Positions 52,584 to 61,526 of a stretch of 64,000 nucleotides of DNA are shown in pieces. The position numbers were made by a program, and so were the translations under genes. The stretch covers positions 930,001 to 994,000 of the forward strand of contig NZ_WBJY01000001.1 of NCBI RefSeq assembly GCF_008831085.1, written 5' to 3'. The notes under the pieces are model-generated. The model was not told the origin of the DNA. It did not search any database and saw only the letters and a list, made by a program, of their open reading frames with translations. How positions within the stretch are numbered: position 1 is the stretch's first letter; each line of letters opens with the position of its first letter. The stretch is from Pseudoclavibacter endophyticus (lineage in GTDB: Bacteria > Actinomycetota > Actinomycetes > Actinomycetales > Microbacteriaceae).

Positions 52584-53615
52584 CTAGCCGACGCGCGAGG
52601 TCGCAGCGGGTGTGGTGGCGGGTTCGGCCGCGCGTCGGTTCTCGCCCGACCCGCTGGCGGGAGCAGCATCTGAAGCGCGCGGCCGGAACACGTCGCGATA
52701 GGCGCCGGGCGTGACGCCCAGCAGGTCGACGAACTGGGCGCGGAAGTTGCTCGTTGACGGGAAACCCACCTGGGCCGCGACGCGATCGATGGTGTGGTCG
52801 CTCATCTCCAGCAACTCCTGTGCGTGCCGGATGCGGACGCCGGCGACCCAACGCATCGGGCTCTGCCCGATTTCCTCGGTGAATCGGCGCGTCAAGGTGC
52901 GCACGCTCGTGCCCGCCGCGGCGGCGAGGTCGTCGAGCGAGAGGTCGCGGTGGGCGTTGGCCTCGATCCAGGCGAGGGTGGTCCCCAGGGTCGAGGTGCG
53001 CTGCGTCGGCCGGTTGCGCACGATGTACTGCGCCTGTCCACCGGGACGGTGCAGCGGGGCAACCGCGAGGCGGGCCGAATCGGCGGCCACCGCCGCGCCG
53101 TAGTCACGCTGCACGATGTGCAGGCAGAGATCCAGGCCGGATGCCGCTCCCGCTGACGTCAAGACGCGCCCGTTGTCCGTGTAGAGCACATCCGCATCGA
53201 CTCGCACCCTCGGAAACCGGCGTGCGAACTCGTCGGCGGCGAGCCAGTGTGTCGTCGCGTTGAGGTCGTCAAGCAGCCCGGCCTCTGCGAGCGTGAAGGC
53301 GCCCACGCAGATCGACGCGAGGCGCGTTCCGCGGGCCGCGGCGGCCTGCAGGGCGCCAATCACGTCCGGTGAGGTGCTCACGGTCGGGTCTTCCCTGCCG
53401 GGCACGATGATCAGGTCGGCGCGACTGAACGCCTCCAGTCCGTTGTCGACGGCGAGCCGCAGCGGGCCCGCCTGCACCGACCGCTCGTGGCCGGCCACGA
53501 TGACGTTGTAGCCGGGGCGGCCGTCCGGCAGTCGCACGCGGCCGAACGTGTCGATCGGCGTGGCCATATCGAAGGCGATCACGTCCGGGAGCGCGAGCAC
53601 GACAGCGGTGAGCAT
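52584..53615 (-). CDS. GlxA family AraC-type regulator
   Basis: 343 aa. The N-terminal DJ-1/PfpI-like domain (LTAVVLALPDVIAFDMATPIDTFG split by strand, SICVGAFTLAEAGLLD with the nucleophile-position Cys) is joined to a C-terminal AraC HTH pair (TSVRTLTRRFTEEIGQSPMRWV, DRVAAQVGFPSTSNFRAQF). Ends with an Ala/Pro-rich tail. Its stop is 9 bp before the EamA-GNAT gene, which is its likely target. Confidence 0.9.
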   Translation of the reverse strand: MLTAVVLALPDVIAFDMATPIDTFGRVRLPDGRPGYNVIVAGHERSVQAGPLRLAVDNGLEAFSRADLIIVPGREDPTVSTSPDVIGALQAAAARGTRLASICVGAFTLAEAGLLDDLNATTHWLAADEFARRFPRVRVDADVLYTDNGRVLTSAGAASGLDLCLHIVQRDYGAAVAADSARLAVAPLHRPGGQAQYIVRNRPTQRTSTLGTTLAWIEANAHRDLSLDDLAAAAGTSVRTLTRRFTEEIGQSPMRWVAGVRIRHAQELLEMSDHTIDRVAAQVGFPSTSNFRAQFVDLLGVTPGAYRDVFRPRASDAAPASGSGENRRAAEPATTPAATSRVG

Positions 53616-53736
53616 TGCGTCATCGTACGCCTCTGCCTGCTGGCCGGATCCAGGCGATTATTGTCCTGCACGCCATTGTGGTGCGCGGATGCTCGCAGCC
53701 ACGATGAATTCGACCGCCTGTAGAGAGGATGCATCC

Positions 53737-53805
53737 ATGTCGCAGTCCAGCGTCGTCACCGCGCGATCCGGTGACCCGATCCGCCGGCCGAGCGCCGCCG
53801 CGTGA
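53737..53805 (+). CDS. Possible 22-aa leader peptide
   Basis: ATG at 53737 with GAGAGG about 8 nt upstream; its stop overlaps the GTG start of the next gene (GTGA at 53802-53805). It probably serves translational coupling rather than making a functional peptide. Weak evidence by size alone. Confidence 0.35.
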   Translation: MSQSSVVTARSGDPIRRPSAAA

Positions 53806-54353
53806 GCGCGTTCCTCCTCTCGGTCCACGTTCTGGCAGCCATCCTCGCGATCGGCCCCGTGGCCATCGCTGCGAGCATGTTCCCGCGGTCGGCAAGGCTC
53901 GCCCTCGCGTCACCGCGCGACGGCAGGAGGGTCGCCGAGGTGCGGATCCTGCACCGCATCACGCGCGTCTACTCAGTGATCGGGGTGCTGGTGCCGGTGT
54001 TCGGCGTCGCGACCGGCGCCAGCATCGGCGTGCTCGGCGACGCGTGGCTGATCATCTCGATGCTGCTGACCGCGGCGGCGGCCGTGGTGCTGATCGCGGC
54101 GATCCTGCCGGGGCAGAAGATCGTCGTCGCGGCGCTCGCCGACGAGGCGGAGCCCGAGGCGGCGCCGGAGAAGCCGGTGGACAGCCAGCGTCACACGGGG
54201 GCCACGGTCACGGTCGGCACGACCCCGAGGGCAGACCCCGCGCGTGTCGCGCGACGGCTCGCGATGTACACCGGGGTGTTCAACGTGCTCTGGGCCGTGG
54301 TCGTCGTGCTGATGATCTACCGGCCGGGCTCGACAACGGGGGTCGGGTTGTGA
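53802..54353 (+). CDS. DUF2269-like membrane protein
   Basis: 183 aa from GTG 53802 with no ribosome site of its own, coupled to the small ORF upstream. Four hydrophobic segments; the first (FLLSVHVLAAILAIGPVAIA) has the His found near the start in DUF2269 proteins, and AMYTGVFNVLWAVVVVLMIYRPG ends the protein. A Glu/Pro-rich loop lies between helices 3 and 4. Function unknown. Overlaps the next gene by four bases. Confidence 0.55.
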   Translation: MSAFLLSVHVLAAILAIGPVAIAASMFPRSARLALASPRDGRRVAEVRILHRITRVYSVIGVLVPVFGVATGASIGVLGDAWLIISMLLTAAAAVVLIAAILPGQKIVVAALADEAEPEAAPEKPVDSQRHTGATVTVGTTPRADPARVARRLAMYTGVFNVLWAVVVVLMIYRPGSTTGVGL

Positions 54354-54637
54354 CGCCGCGGCGCATCCTCACCGTTGCCGGCTCGGCTGAATTGCTCACG
54401 CTTGGGGCGCTGCTCGCGAACCTCGTCACCGTGCACCTGCCGCAGGTCTCGAGCGTGCTCGGACCAGTGCACGGTCTCGCGTACGTGCTCACGGTGATCG
54501 CGGCCGTGCTGGTCATGGACGGGCGCCACCGCGTGTGGTTGCTCGCGCTGATTCCCGGCGTTGGTGGGCTGCTCGCGGCGAGGGCCGTCGCGTGTGGCGC
54601 GCAACAAGACGGCGGCGCGGGGCCCGGCGGCACCTGA
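54350..54637 (+). CDS. Small DUF3817-like membrane protein
   Basis: 95 aa from GTG 54350, overlapping the previous stop (GTGA). Three hydrophobic segments with GPVHGLAYVLTVIAAV, which resembles the His-containing helix of DUF3817 proteins. Operon with the gene before it. Function unknown. Confidence 0.55.
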   Translation: MTPRRILTVAGSAELLTLGALLANLVTVHLPQVSSVLGPVHGLAYVLTVIAAVLVMDGRHRVWLLALIPGVGGLLAARAVACGAQQDGGAGPGGT

Positions 54638-54767
54638 ATCGTCCCCCGATCAGAGCGGTGGGCGGTGAGTTCTCCCCATTTGCGTTCCTGCGCGGGCCGA
54701 GTACTGTCGTGCTCCGGCGTCGCTGGGGGATGGCGCCGATCCGGATCATGTCTTGAGGGGAGACACT

Positions 54768-55145
54768 TTGCGTTCACCACGTCACTTCCGCCGCGCGGCC
54801 CTCATCGGCGCTGCGGCGGCCAGCCTGCTCGGCCTCGCGGGCTGCGCACCGGCTCAGGCCGCGTACTGCGCCGACATCAACGCGTCTCGACTGAGCGCCG
54901 TCACCTACACGTCATACATCGGCGATGTCCCGCCTGCGGCTTGGGCCGAGCCCCGTATCGAGCTGCTCGACGCGGTGGGCGCCCCCACGGACGAACTGGA
55001 GTCCGAGCACGAGACGTGGCTCACCTATCTGCACGACCTCGCCGGCTACGGCGAGCTCGATCCGTCGGCACTCAAGCTCTCGACCGGGGAGGTGGACGCC
55101 GCCCGGCAGGCCCTGTTCGACAACTACGTCGAGGCCTGCCTCTAG
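54768..55145 (+). CDS. Small lipoprotein
   Basis: 125 aa from TTG 54768 with GAGGGGAG upstream. Signal RRAALIGAAAASLLGLAGC carries a lipobox with Cys28 for lipid attachment. The mature part has two more Cys (YCADIN, VEACL) at its ends that could bond. No family recognised. Its stop is 7 bp from the convergent aquaporin gene. Confidence 0.65.
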   Translation: MRSPRHFRRAALIGAAAASLLGLAGCAPAQAAYCADINASRLSAVTYTSYIGDVPPAAWAEPRIELLDAVGAPTDELESEHETWLTYLHDLAGYGELDPSALKLSTGEVDAARQALFDNYVEACL

Positions 55146-55151
55146 TGGCGC

Positions 55152-55883
55152 CTATCGCGCGCGGCCCCGTGGCCACAGCAGGTGCACGAGACCGACCGCG
55201 ATCGCCGCTCCCACGAGTTGCGCCACGATGAACAGGCCCGCGGACGCGGGCTCGATGCCGGCGAACGTGTCCGAGAAGATGCGACCGATCGTCACGGCCG
55301 GATTGGCGAACGACGTCGATGCCGTGAACCAGTAGGCCGCGCCGATGTAGGCGCCCACGGCCGGGCCGGCCAGATGGGCGCGCCCGGTGCGCACGAGTGC
55401 GAAGATCACGAGGACGAGCCCGGCCGTCGCGACGACCTCTGCCAGCAGGTTCGCGGGCGTCGCGCGTGCCGTTGTCGCAATCGTGGTCGGCACGGCGAAC
55501 ATGGCGTTCGCAAGCATCCCGCCGAGCACGCCGCCACCGATCTGCGCCGCGATGAAGCTACCGATCGCCCCCGCCCCCAGCCGCGCGCCGAGGGCGCGAT
55601 CGGCCAGCGTGACGACCGGGTTGAAGTGCGCCCCCGAGACGGGTTGCAGCACGACGATGAGCACCGCGAGCCCGAGCGTCGTCGCAAGGCTGTTCTGCAG
55701 CAGCTGCAGCCCAGCATCGCCGGGCGACATCCGCTCGGCCATGATTCCCGAGCCGACCACGATCGCGACGAGCAGCGCGGTGCCGACTCCCTCGGCGAGC
55801 GCCTGGCGCCACAGCGGAGCGGGAGAAGAGACCGGGGTTGGGGTGCGCGCGGGCGCGGTGGGGGCGGGATGCGCGTGGCTCAT
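55152..55883 (-). CDS. Aquaglyceroporin-type MIP channel
   Basis: 243 aa with six transmembrane helices and two half-helices. NPA-type motifs are HFNPVV and FANPAVT, the first altered to NPV. This form resembles AqpS-like channels encoded in arsenic operons, which let arsenite leave the cell. The long Pro/Ala N-terminus is unusual. Its ATG overlaps the ChrA stop by four bases (ATGA). Confidence 0.85.
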   Translation of the reverse strand: MSHAHPAPTAPARTPTPVSSPAPLWRQALAEGVGTALLVAIVVGSGIMAERMSPGDAGLQLLQNSLATTLGLAVLIVVLQPVSGAHFNPVVTLADRALGARLGAGAIGSFIAAQIGGGVLGGMLANAMFAVPTTIATTARATPANLLAEVVATAGLVLVIFALVRTGRAHLAGPAVGAYIGAAYWFTASTSFANPAVTIGRIFSDTFAGIEPASAGLFIVAQLVGAAIAVGLVHLLWPRGRAR

Positions 55884-57154
55884 AGCAGGAATCCTCCGAT
55901 GATTGCGGCCCCGATGACGACGGCCCAGGAAGGCGCCCTCCAGGCGGTGAGGGCAACGAACGCGACCGCCGCGAGCGACAGTGTCCACGCATCCGTGATG
56001 CCCTCGGTGAAGACGGGGGTGTAGAGGGCGGCGGCGAGGATTCCGACGACCCCCGCGTTGACGCCGCCGAGCGCACGCTGGGCGCGAGGCGCGCGACGCA
56101 CCCGCTCCCAGAACGGCAGCACGCCGATGATGAGCAAGACCGCCGGCAGGAAGATGGCGAGCAGCGCGATGGTTCCTCCGAGCACGCCCGTCGGTCCCGA
56201 CTCGGTCGACGCGCCGAGGAACGCCGCGAACGTGAACAGCGGCCCAGGAACAGCTTGTGCGGCACCGTAGCCGGCGAGGAATATGTCGTGGCTCACGAGC
56301 CCCGTCTGCACGACCTCGGCTTCCAGGAGCGGCAAGACCACGTGACCGCCGCCGAAGACGAGCGCGCCCGCGCGATAGAACACGTCGACGAGGCGGACGG
56401 TTTCGTCGCCGGTCATCGCCGCCAGCGCCGGCAGCCCGGCCAGCAGGACCCCGAACAGCACGAGGCAGGCGATCGAAACGGCGACGGGCACGCGCGCGCG
56501 CAACTCGTCGGCGCCGTCGGCCGGCGTACGGTCGGGGCGCACGACGAGCAGGCCGGCGATGGCGGCGAGCGCGATGACGACCACCTGCGTCAGCGAGCCC
56601 GGCACGAGGAGCACCACGACCAACGCGGCGACGGCGATCGTCGCGCGTCGGGCATCCGGCGTCAAGCTCTTCGCCATGCCGAAGACGGCGTGCGCCACGA
56701 CGGCGACGGCGGCCGCCTTGAGCCCGACGACCCAGCCCGACTCGGCCGACGCGCCGAGCCAGGCGACCCCGTACGCGAACAGCACCATGAGCGCGGCGCT
56801 CGGCAGGGTGAACGCGGCCCAGGCCGCGAGCATGCCGAACGCCCCGGCTCGGTGCAGGCCGATGGCCATGCCGACCTGGCTCGATGCGGGCCCTGGAAGG
56901 AACTGGCAGAGCGCGACGAGGTCGGCGTACGACCGGTCGGTGAGCCAGCTCCTGCGCGTGACGAACGCCTCGCGGAAGAATCCCAGGTGCGCGACGGGGC
57001 CGCCGAACGACGTGAAGCCAAGCCGGAGGAAGGCGACGAAGACCTCCCAGATTGCGCCGGACGTGCGCTTCGGGACCGATGGCGGAGGCGTGCCGGGGGA
57101 TGCGCTGGGCCTCGCGTTGCCGGCGTCGCCGGTCGGGACTGGGTTCGCCGTCAT
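55880..57154 (-). CDS. chrA: ChrA-type chromate transporter
   Basis: 424 aa with two homologous CHR halves. First half: FLRLGFTSFGGPVAHLGFFREAFV and CQFLPGPASSQVGMAIG; second half: YRAGALVFGGGHVVLPLLEAEVV and GYGAAQAVPGPLFTFAAFLG. CHR proteins export chromate; here linkage to an aquaglyceroporin and an ArsR-phosphatase fusion raises the question of another oxyanion. GTG 57160 is an alternative start. Divergent from the ArsR fusion. Confidence 0.9.
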   Translation of the reverse strand: MTANPVPTGDAGNARPSASPGTPPPSVPKRTSGAIWEVFVAFLRLGFTSFGGPVAHLGFFREAFVTRRSWLTDRSYADLVALCQFLPGPASSQVGMAIGLHRAGAFGMLAAWAAFTLPSAALMVLFAYGVAWLGASAESGWVVGLKAAAVAVVAHAVFGMAKSLTPDARRATIAVAALVVVLLVPGSLTQVVVIALAAIAGLLVVRPDRTPADGADELRARVPVAVSIACLVLFGVLLAGLPALAAMTGDETVRLVDVFYRAGALVFGGGHVVLPLLEAEVVQTGLVSHDIFLAGYGAAQAVPGPLFTFAAFLGASTESGPTGVLGGTIALLAIFLPAVLLIIGVLPFWERVRRAPRAQRALGGVNAGVVGILAAALYTPVFTEGITDAWTLSLAAVAFVALTAWRAPSWAVVIGAAIIGGFLL

Positions 57155-57187
57155 CGCCACTATCTTGACGGAGCAAAAGTAGCTCAG

Positions 57188-57212
57188 TCAAACTTGAGTC
57201 AATGAACATTGA
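57188..57212. promoter_or_regulatory. ArsR-type operator cluster
   Basis: TCAA-N2-TTGA (57188-57197) overlaps TTGA-N1-TCAA, and TCAA-N6-TTGA (57199-57212) spans the ATG at 57202. These are typical SmtB/ArsR half-sites in the gap between the divergent fusion gene and chrA, so both transcripts are likely repressed together. Confidence 0.65.
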
Positions 57213-57945
57213 GCAAAAATCGCTTGCCCTCCGGGCCGAGCGTCATGCCGCTCTCGGCGACCCCGTCCGGCTGCGAATCGCCGATCAGCTGGCGCTCGGT
57301 GACCGGTCGCCGAGCGAGCTGCGGTCGGTGCTCGGCGTATCGTCGAATCTGCTCGCGCATCATCTCGGCGTGCTGGAGACGGCGGGGCTCATCGAGCGCC
57401 GGCGCTCCGAGGGAGACCGGCGCCGCAGCTATGTGCGGCTGGCGCGCGGCGCCTTCGGGATGCTCGGTGCGGTCGATGCCGACCGTGCCGCCGACGGGAC
57501 GGGGCCGGCCGTCATTGTGCGCGCGTCGCGCGTCGTCTTCGTCTGCACCGGGAACTCGGCGCGGTCGCCGATCGCGGCCGCGCTGTGGCGCCGGGCGAGC
57601 GCGGTTCCCGCGATGTCGGCCGGGACGAAGCCGGCGGCATGTACGTCGCCGAGGGCGATCGCGGCGGCCGCGCGCCACGGCCTCGACCTCGGCGTCCATT
57701 CCCCGCGAAGCCTTGACGGTCTGGTCTCGGATGGCGACCTCGTTGTCGCCGTGTGTGATCGCGCGCACGAGAAGCTGTGCAGGCTCGGCACGCCGGGCCG
57801 CGAGGGCGCCCTGTCGTGCGCGAGCGAGATGCACTGGTCGGTACCGAACCCCGGGCGTGTCGGCAGTGATACCGCCTATGACGAGGTGTTCGACGAGCTC
57901 GAGTCACGCGTGGCCGGGCTCGTGCCACGCGTCGCATCGGCATGA
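57202..57945 (+). CDS. ArsR regulator fused to a low-molecular-weight phosphatase/arsenate reductase domain
   Basis: 247 aa. Residues 10-85 are an ArsR winged helix (ELRSVLGVSSNLLAHHLGVLETAG). Residues 108-247 are an LMW-PTP domain with the P-loop VCTGNSARSP (Cys115, Arg121). Cys at 185, 193 and 206 could act in redox. The general-acid position in SVPNPGRVG is Asn216 where Asp is usual. There is no Shine-Dalgarno before the ATG, which fits a leaderless mRNA. Likely senses and reduces arsenate, or has become a sensor only. Confidence 0.85.
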   Translation: MNIEQKSLALRAERHAALGDPVRLRIADQLALGDRSPSELRSVLGVSSNLLAHHLGVLETAGLIERRRSEGDRRRSYVRLARGAFGMLGAVDADRAADGTGPAVIVRASRVVFVCTGNSARSPIAAALWRRASAVPAMSAGTKPAACTSPRAIAAAARHGLDLGVHSPRSLDGLVSDGDLVVAVCDRAHEKLCRLGTPGREGALSCASEMHWSVPNPGRVGSDTAYDEVFDELESRVAGLVPRVASA

Positions 57946-58013
57946 GCGCGGGCGACCCGACGCGGTTCGGTTCGGCTTTCCCCGCGGCGGGGCGCATCCG
58001 ACGAGCGAGGTGA

Positions 58014-58052
58014 CACGTCGGGGGCCATCTCGCTCGAGAGGCCCCCGACGTG
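58014..58052. terminator. Bidirectional terminator
   Basis: 13-bp perfect stem (58014-58026 with 58040-58052) with a 13-nt loop, between the convergent ArsR fusion and DJ-1 genes. Confidence 0.75.
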
Positions 58053-58059
58053 ATCGCGC

Positions 58060-58623
58060 TCAGGCGTTGAGCGGCGCGCGCTCGCGCAACAGGCGGATGA
58101 ACTCGCGAAACCAGGGACCGTTGTCGTTCCATGCTCGCGCGCTGACGAGGTTGCCATCGACCAGAGCCTCGGAGTTCTGGTACGTGCCTCCGCCGGCCTC
58201 GATGTCCGCGGAGATCTCCGGAAAGCCCGAGCTCGTGCGGCCTGCGAGCACGCCGCTCTGCGCCAGGATGAGCGGACCGTGGCAGGTGACGGCAACGGGG
58301 CCGTCCGCGTCGAAGAAGTGCTGGACGATGCGCTTGACGTCGGGGTTGTTGCGCAGGTATTCGGGCGCCCTCCCGCCGGGAACGACGAGGGCGACGTACT
58401 CGGTCGGGTCGACGTCGGCGAGGGCGATGTCGGCCTCCCAGCCATGGCCGAGCTTCTCGGTGAAGGTGTCATATCCCTCGAAGTCGTGGACCACGAACTG
58501 CAGGCGTTTCTTGCTCGGCGCGGCGATCACGGGCTCGTAGCCCTCCTCGCGCAGCCGTTCATACGGGTAGAAGACTTCGAGCGTCTCCGAGAAGTCGCCC
58601 GCGAGGATCAGGACCTTGGACAT
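58060..58623 (-). CDS. DJ-1/PfpI family protein
   Basis: 187 aa. The nucleophile elbow VAVTCHGPLILAQ has the catalytic Cys-His, and LVVPGGRAPEYLR is a signature. SKVLILAGDFSETLEVFYPYE at the N-terminus fits the class I amidotransferase-like fold. Such proteins act as glyoxalase III or stress chaperones; activity here unknown. Confidence 0.9.
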   Translation of the reverse strand: MSKVLILAGDFSETLEVFYPYERLREEGYEPVIAAPSKKRLQFVVHDFEGYDTFTEKLGHGWEADIALADVDPTEYVALVVPGGRAPEYLRNNPDVKRIVQHFFDADGPVAVTCHGPLILAQSGVLAGRTSSGFPEISADIEAGGGTYQNSEALVDGNLVSARAWNDNGPWFREFIRLLRERAPLNA

Positions 58624-58816
58624 CGGTGTCTCCCTTTGAGGTCGTGGCGCGCCGGTTGGTCGTCGCGAGCTGCTGCGATCGAGGGGCGCCGTCGTGCATC
58701 AATCGTCGCCCGGTGATGCCCTTCCGGGCAATGGTGAATCGCCCGCCGTGCCACGCGAATTGGATGCTCGAGTACGGCACGGGCGTCTAGCGTTGGAGGC
58801 GTCGAGAGGATCGCAC

Positions 58817-59338
58817 ATGTCACGCACCATCACCGTCGTCGCAGGCAACCCGAAGCCCGCATCTCGCACGCTCGCCGCCGCACGGCTCGTGGCCGAGCAG
58901 TTCGCCGACGACCCGGCAGAGATCGGCGAGGTCGATGTCATCAAGCTCGGTGTCGGACTGCTCGGCTGGGGCGACGAGGCCGTTGCCCGTGCCGTCTCGA
59001 CCGTGCGGTCGAGCGACATCGTCGTCATCGCCTCGCCCACCTACAAGGCCACCTATACGGGCGTGCTCAAGCTGTTCCTCGATCAGTTCGATGCCGCGAA
59101 CGGGCTCGCCGGCGTGACGGCGATTCCCCTCATGCTCGGCGCGGGGCCGGCGCACTTCATGGCGCCAGAGGTGCACCTCAAGCCGCTGCTCGTCGAGCTG
59201 GGGGCGACCGTGCCCTGCGCCGGCCTGTATCTGGGCGACAAGACGTTCGACGAGCCGGGGGCGTTCGACGCGTGGCTCGGGCAGTGGCGGGCGAGCGTGG
59301 AGGCGACGGCAGACGCACTTCTCGCGACACGCAGGTAG
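58817..59338 (+). CDS. NADPH-dependent FMN reductase family protein
   Basis: 173 aa flavodoxin-like. ITVVAGNPKPASRTLAAARLVAEQ binds FMN phosphate; IVVIASPTYKATYTGVLKLFLDQF is the central strand and loop. Likely reduces FMN for a partner oxygenase. GAGAGG precedes the ATG at 58817. Ends one base before the convergent TetR gene. Confidence 0.88.
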   Translation: MSRTITVVAGNPKPASRTLAAARLVAEQFADDPAEIGEVDVIKLGVGLLGWGDEAVARAVSTVRSSDIVVIASPTYKATYTGVLKLFLDQFDAANGLAGVTAIPLMLGAGPAHFMAPEVHLKPLLVELGATVPCAGLYLGDKTFDEPGAFDAWLGQWRASVEATADALLATRR

Positions 59339-59339
59339 G

Positions 59340-59942
59340 TCAGCGCCCGTTCTCGCCCGTCGTGTCGTCCGCGACCGCGTCGAGCAGCACGTCGAGCGCC
59401 TCGTGCGCGAGGGCGAGTGCGGCCGCCGGGTCGGGTGCCTGCGCGGCCCAGAGCGCCGCCTCGTTCATCGCGCCCGAGAGGTGGGCCGTCATGGCGTCGA
59501 GGAGGCTCTCGGCCACCCCGGTCGCTCGGAGACCTTCGCGGAGGTGTGCGGCCGAGTTCTCGGCATCGAGCCGGCGCCACTCCTGCCAGTCGAGCACCGC
59601 CGGCGCTTCGATGAGGAGGACGCGCGCCGCGGGTCCGGTCGAGATCGCCTCGAGGAACGCGTGGCTTCCGGCGCGCAGGGCCGCGTTCGCATCGAGCCCC
59701 GGCTGCTCCGCGGCGTTGGTGACGGCATTCGCGACCTGCGCCTGGAGCCGCGCCGCGACGGCGAGAAACACGCCCTTCTTACTGCCGTAGTGGTGGTATA
59801 CCGCCCCGCGGGTGACGTCCGCAGCGGCAGCGACATCGTCGAGCGTCACGCGCGAGAACCCGCGCGCCTGGAAGAGTCGTGTGGCGTCGTCGGCGATGCG
59901 GGTCGCGGTCTTTGCCGCATCGGCGGCGGATGCTCGGGGCAT
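59340..59942 (-). CDS. TetR family regulator
   Basis: 200 aa. HTH FSRVTLDDVAAAADVTRGAVYHHYGSKKGVFLAV is canonical. C-terminal domain includes ARVLLIEAPAVLDWQEWRRLD, seen in TetR proteins of the AcrR type. Divergent from the VOC gene with repeated operator-like sites between. Confidence 0.92.
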   Translation of the reverse strand: MPRASAADAAKTATRIADDATRLFQARGFSRVTLDDVAAAADVTRGAVYHHYGSKKGVFLAVAARLQAQVANAVTNAAEQPGLDANAALRAGSHAFLEAISTGPAARVLLIEAPAVLDWQEWRRLDAENSAAHLREGLRATGVAESLLDAMTAHLSGAMNEAALWAAQAPDPAAALALAHEALDVLLDAVADDTTGENGR

Positions 59943-59950
59943 GGGGTCCC

Positions 59951-60003
59951 TTTACGTGCGGAGTGTACGTATACTGGGTTTTACAAACACAGTGTACGTA
60001 AAA
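59951..60003. promoter_or_regulatory. Operator region between TetR and VOC genes
   Basis: AGTGTACGTA occurs at 59962-59971 and 59991-60000 (29 bp apart), and TTTACGT (59951-59957) is inverted as ACGTAAA (59997-60003). TATACT at 59970-59975 could be a -10 element within the first site. Probably bound by the TetR protein. Confidence 0.65.
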
Positions 60004-60013
60004 GGAGGCGGCC

Positions 60014-60421
60014 GTGTCGGTCACCAGTATCTATCCCGTCCTCATGTCCCGTGATGTCGATGGCGCCTCGGCCTTCTACCGGGACGTCTTCGGATTCGAG
60101 GTCACGTTCGAAGCCGACTGGTACGTGAGTCTGCGGCTCGGCTCGCACGAACTGGCGTTCGTCGACGCTCGCCATGCATCGGTGCCCGAGGGGTACGCCG
60201 AGCGGATCGCGGGGGTCATCGTGAATCTCGAGGTCGACGACGTCGCCGCCGTGCACGAGCGGGTTGTGCGCGAGCATGGCCTCGAGCCCGTGCTCGCGCT
60301 CCGTGATGAGGCGTTCGGTCAGCGCCACTTCATCGTCGAGGGCCCCGAGCGCGTGCTGGTCGACGTGATCCAGCCCATCGAGCCGTCCCCTGAGTTCGCC
60401 GCTGCGTACTCGCAGGCGTAG
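60014..60421 (+). CDS. VOC superfamily protein (glyoxalase/bleomycin resistance type)
   Basis: 135 aa from GTG 60014, with AAGGAGG ten bases upstream. Single VOC domain: IYPVLMSRDVDGASAFYRDVFGFEV, YVSLRLGSHELAFVD, VNLEVDDVAAVHERV and HFIVEGPERVLVDVIQP. Metal ligands are partly visible (His in QRHF, Glu-type residues). Likely detoxifies or binds a small molecule; controlled by the divergent TetR regulator. Confidence 0.85.
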   Translation: MSVTSIYPVLMSRDVDGASAFYRDVFGFEVTFEADWYVSLRLGSHELAFVDARHASVPEGYAERIAGVIVNLEVDDVAAVHERVVREHGLEPVLALRDEAFGQRHFIVEGPERVLVDVIQPIEPSPEFAAAYSQA

Positions 60422-60443
60422 TGCGGGTGCCGCGCCGGGGCGT

Positions 60444-61379
60444 TCACCACACGCCCGGGGCGCCTCCTGCCCGGATCGAGTCGAACTCGCCCGTGGTTCC
60501 GGCGATCGCCTGCGCGACCGTTGTGGCGAACCAGGCGAGCGCGCCGGCGTGCTGCGACGTGCGTCGCTGGTACAGGCGCAGCGCCACGGGCGCGAGGGGG
60601 AAGGGCAGCTTGTGCAGGGTCAGCGGCAGGGTGGCGGCCCACCCCTGGGCGATCGACGCGGGCACGGTCGCGATCAGGCGCGGTGTATCGACGAGCAGGT
60701 GCGGCAATGTCGCGAAGTGCTGCACGCGCACCAGTGGTTCGAGCGTCAATCCCGCGCGGCGCATCGCCGCCTCGACCAGTGGCAGGCCGGAGTCTCCCGC
60801 CACGACCACGTGGTCGGCGCCGAGGAACCGCTCGGGCGTGAGATCGAGCGTCGCCAGTGGGTGCGCGCTCGACATGGCCGCCACATAGGCCTGGTCCTTC
60901 ACGATGAGGCGCTCGAACTCGCCGGGCAGGTCGGCCGGTGTGACCGCGAGGTCGACGGTGCCTCGCTGCAGCCATTCCTCGAGGCGTTCGACGTCGAGCG
61001 GAACGACCTCGATGCGCACCCGCGGTGCGACGGCGTGGATCGCGTCGAAGAGGTTCGCGAGCCAGCCGATCTCGCCGAGCTCCGACAGGGCGATGCGGAA
61101 CACGCGGTCGGATGCTGCGGCGTCGAATCCGTGGACGGCATCGACGGCGCGATCGATTGCCATGAGCGCATCTCGAAAACTCGCGAACAGGCCGTCGGCC
61201 ACGGCGGTCGGCCGCATCTCCCGGCCGGCCCGCTCGAAGAGGGGGTCATCGAGTTCGGCGCGGAGTCTGCCGAGCGACTGACTCACGGCCGACTGCGTGA
61301 CGTACAGGCGTTCGCCAGCGAGCGTGAGACTTCGCGTCTCAAAAATCGCGACGAAGACGCGCACGAGATTGAGGTCCAA
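60444..61379 (-). CDS. LysR family transcriptional regulator
   Basis: 311 aa from TTG 61379 with GGAGGAGG seven bases upstream; an ATG at 61415 would add 12 residues. HTH: DLNLVRVFVAIFETRSLTLAGERLYVTQSAVSQSLGRLRAELDDPLF spans residues 2-48, followed by the periplasmic-binding-like effector domain. Divergent from the LigM-like gene, its likely target; the effector may be an aromatic acid. Confidence 0.9.
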   Translation of the reverse strand: MDLNLVRVFVAIFETRSLTLAGERLYVTQSAVSQSLGRLRAELDDPLFERAGREMRPTAVADGLFASFRDALMAIDRAVDAVHGFDAAASDRVFRIALSELGEIGWLANLFDAIHAVAPRVRIEVVPLDVERLEEWLQRGTVDLAVTPADLPGEFERLIVKDQAYVAAMSSAHPLATLDLTPERFLGADHVVVAGDSGLPLVEAAMRRAGLTLEPLVRVQHFATLPHLLVDTPRLIATVPASIAQGWAATLPLTLHKLPFPLAPVALRLYQRRTSQHAGALAWFATTVAQAIAGTTGEFDSIRAGGAPGVW

Positions 61380-61526
61380 GGGCGCCTCCTCCGTTTGATG
61401 CTCGCGAGTGAGCACTGCTCATCCGTCCATAAGCAATGCTAACGGTACGGGCTCGGTTCACGAAGTAGCGTGAATGTCGTGCTCGCGAGAGGTGAGCCGG
61501 GCCCAACGCCGAACAAGGGAGTTCTC

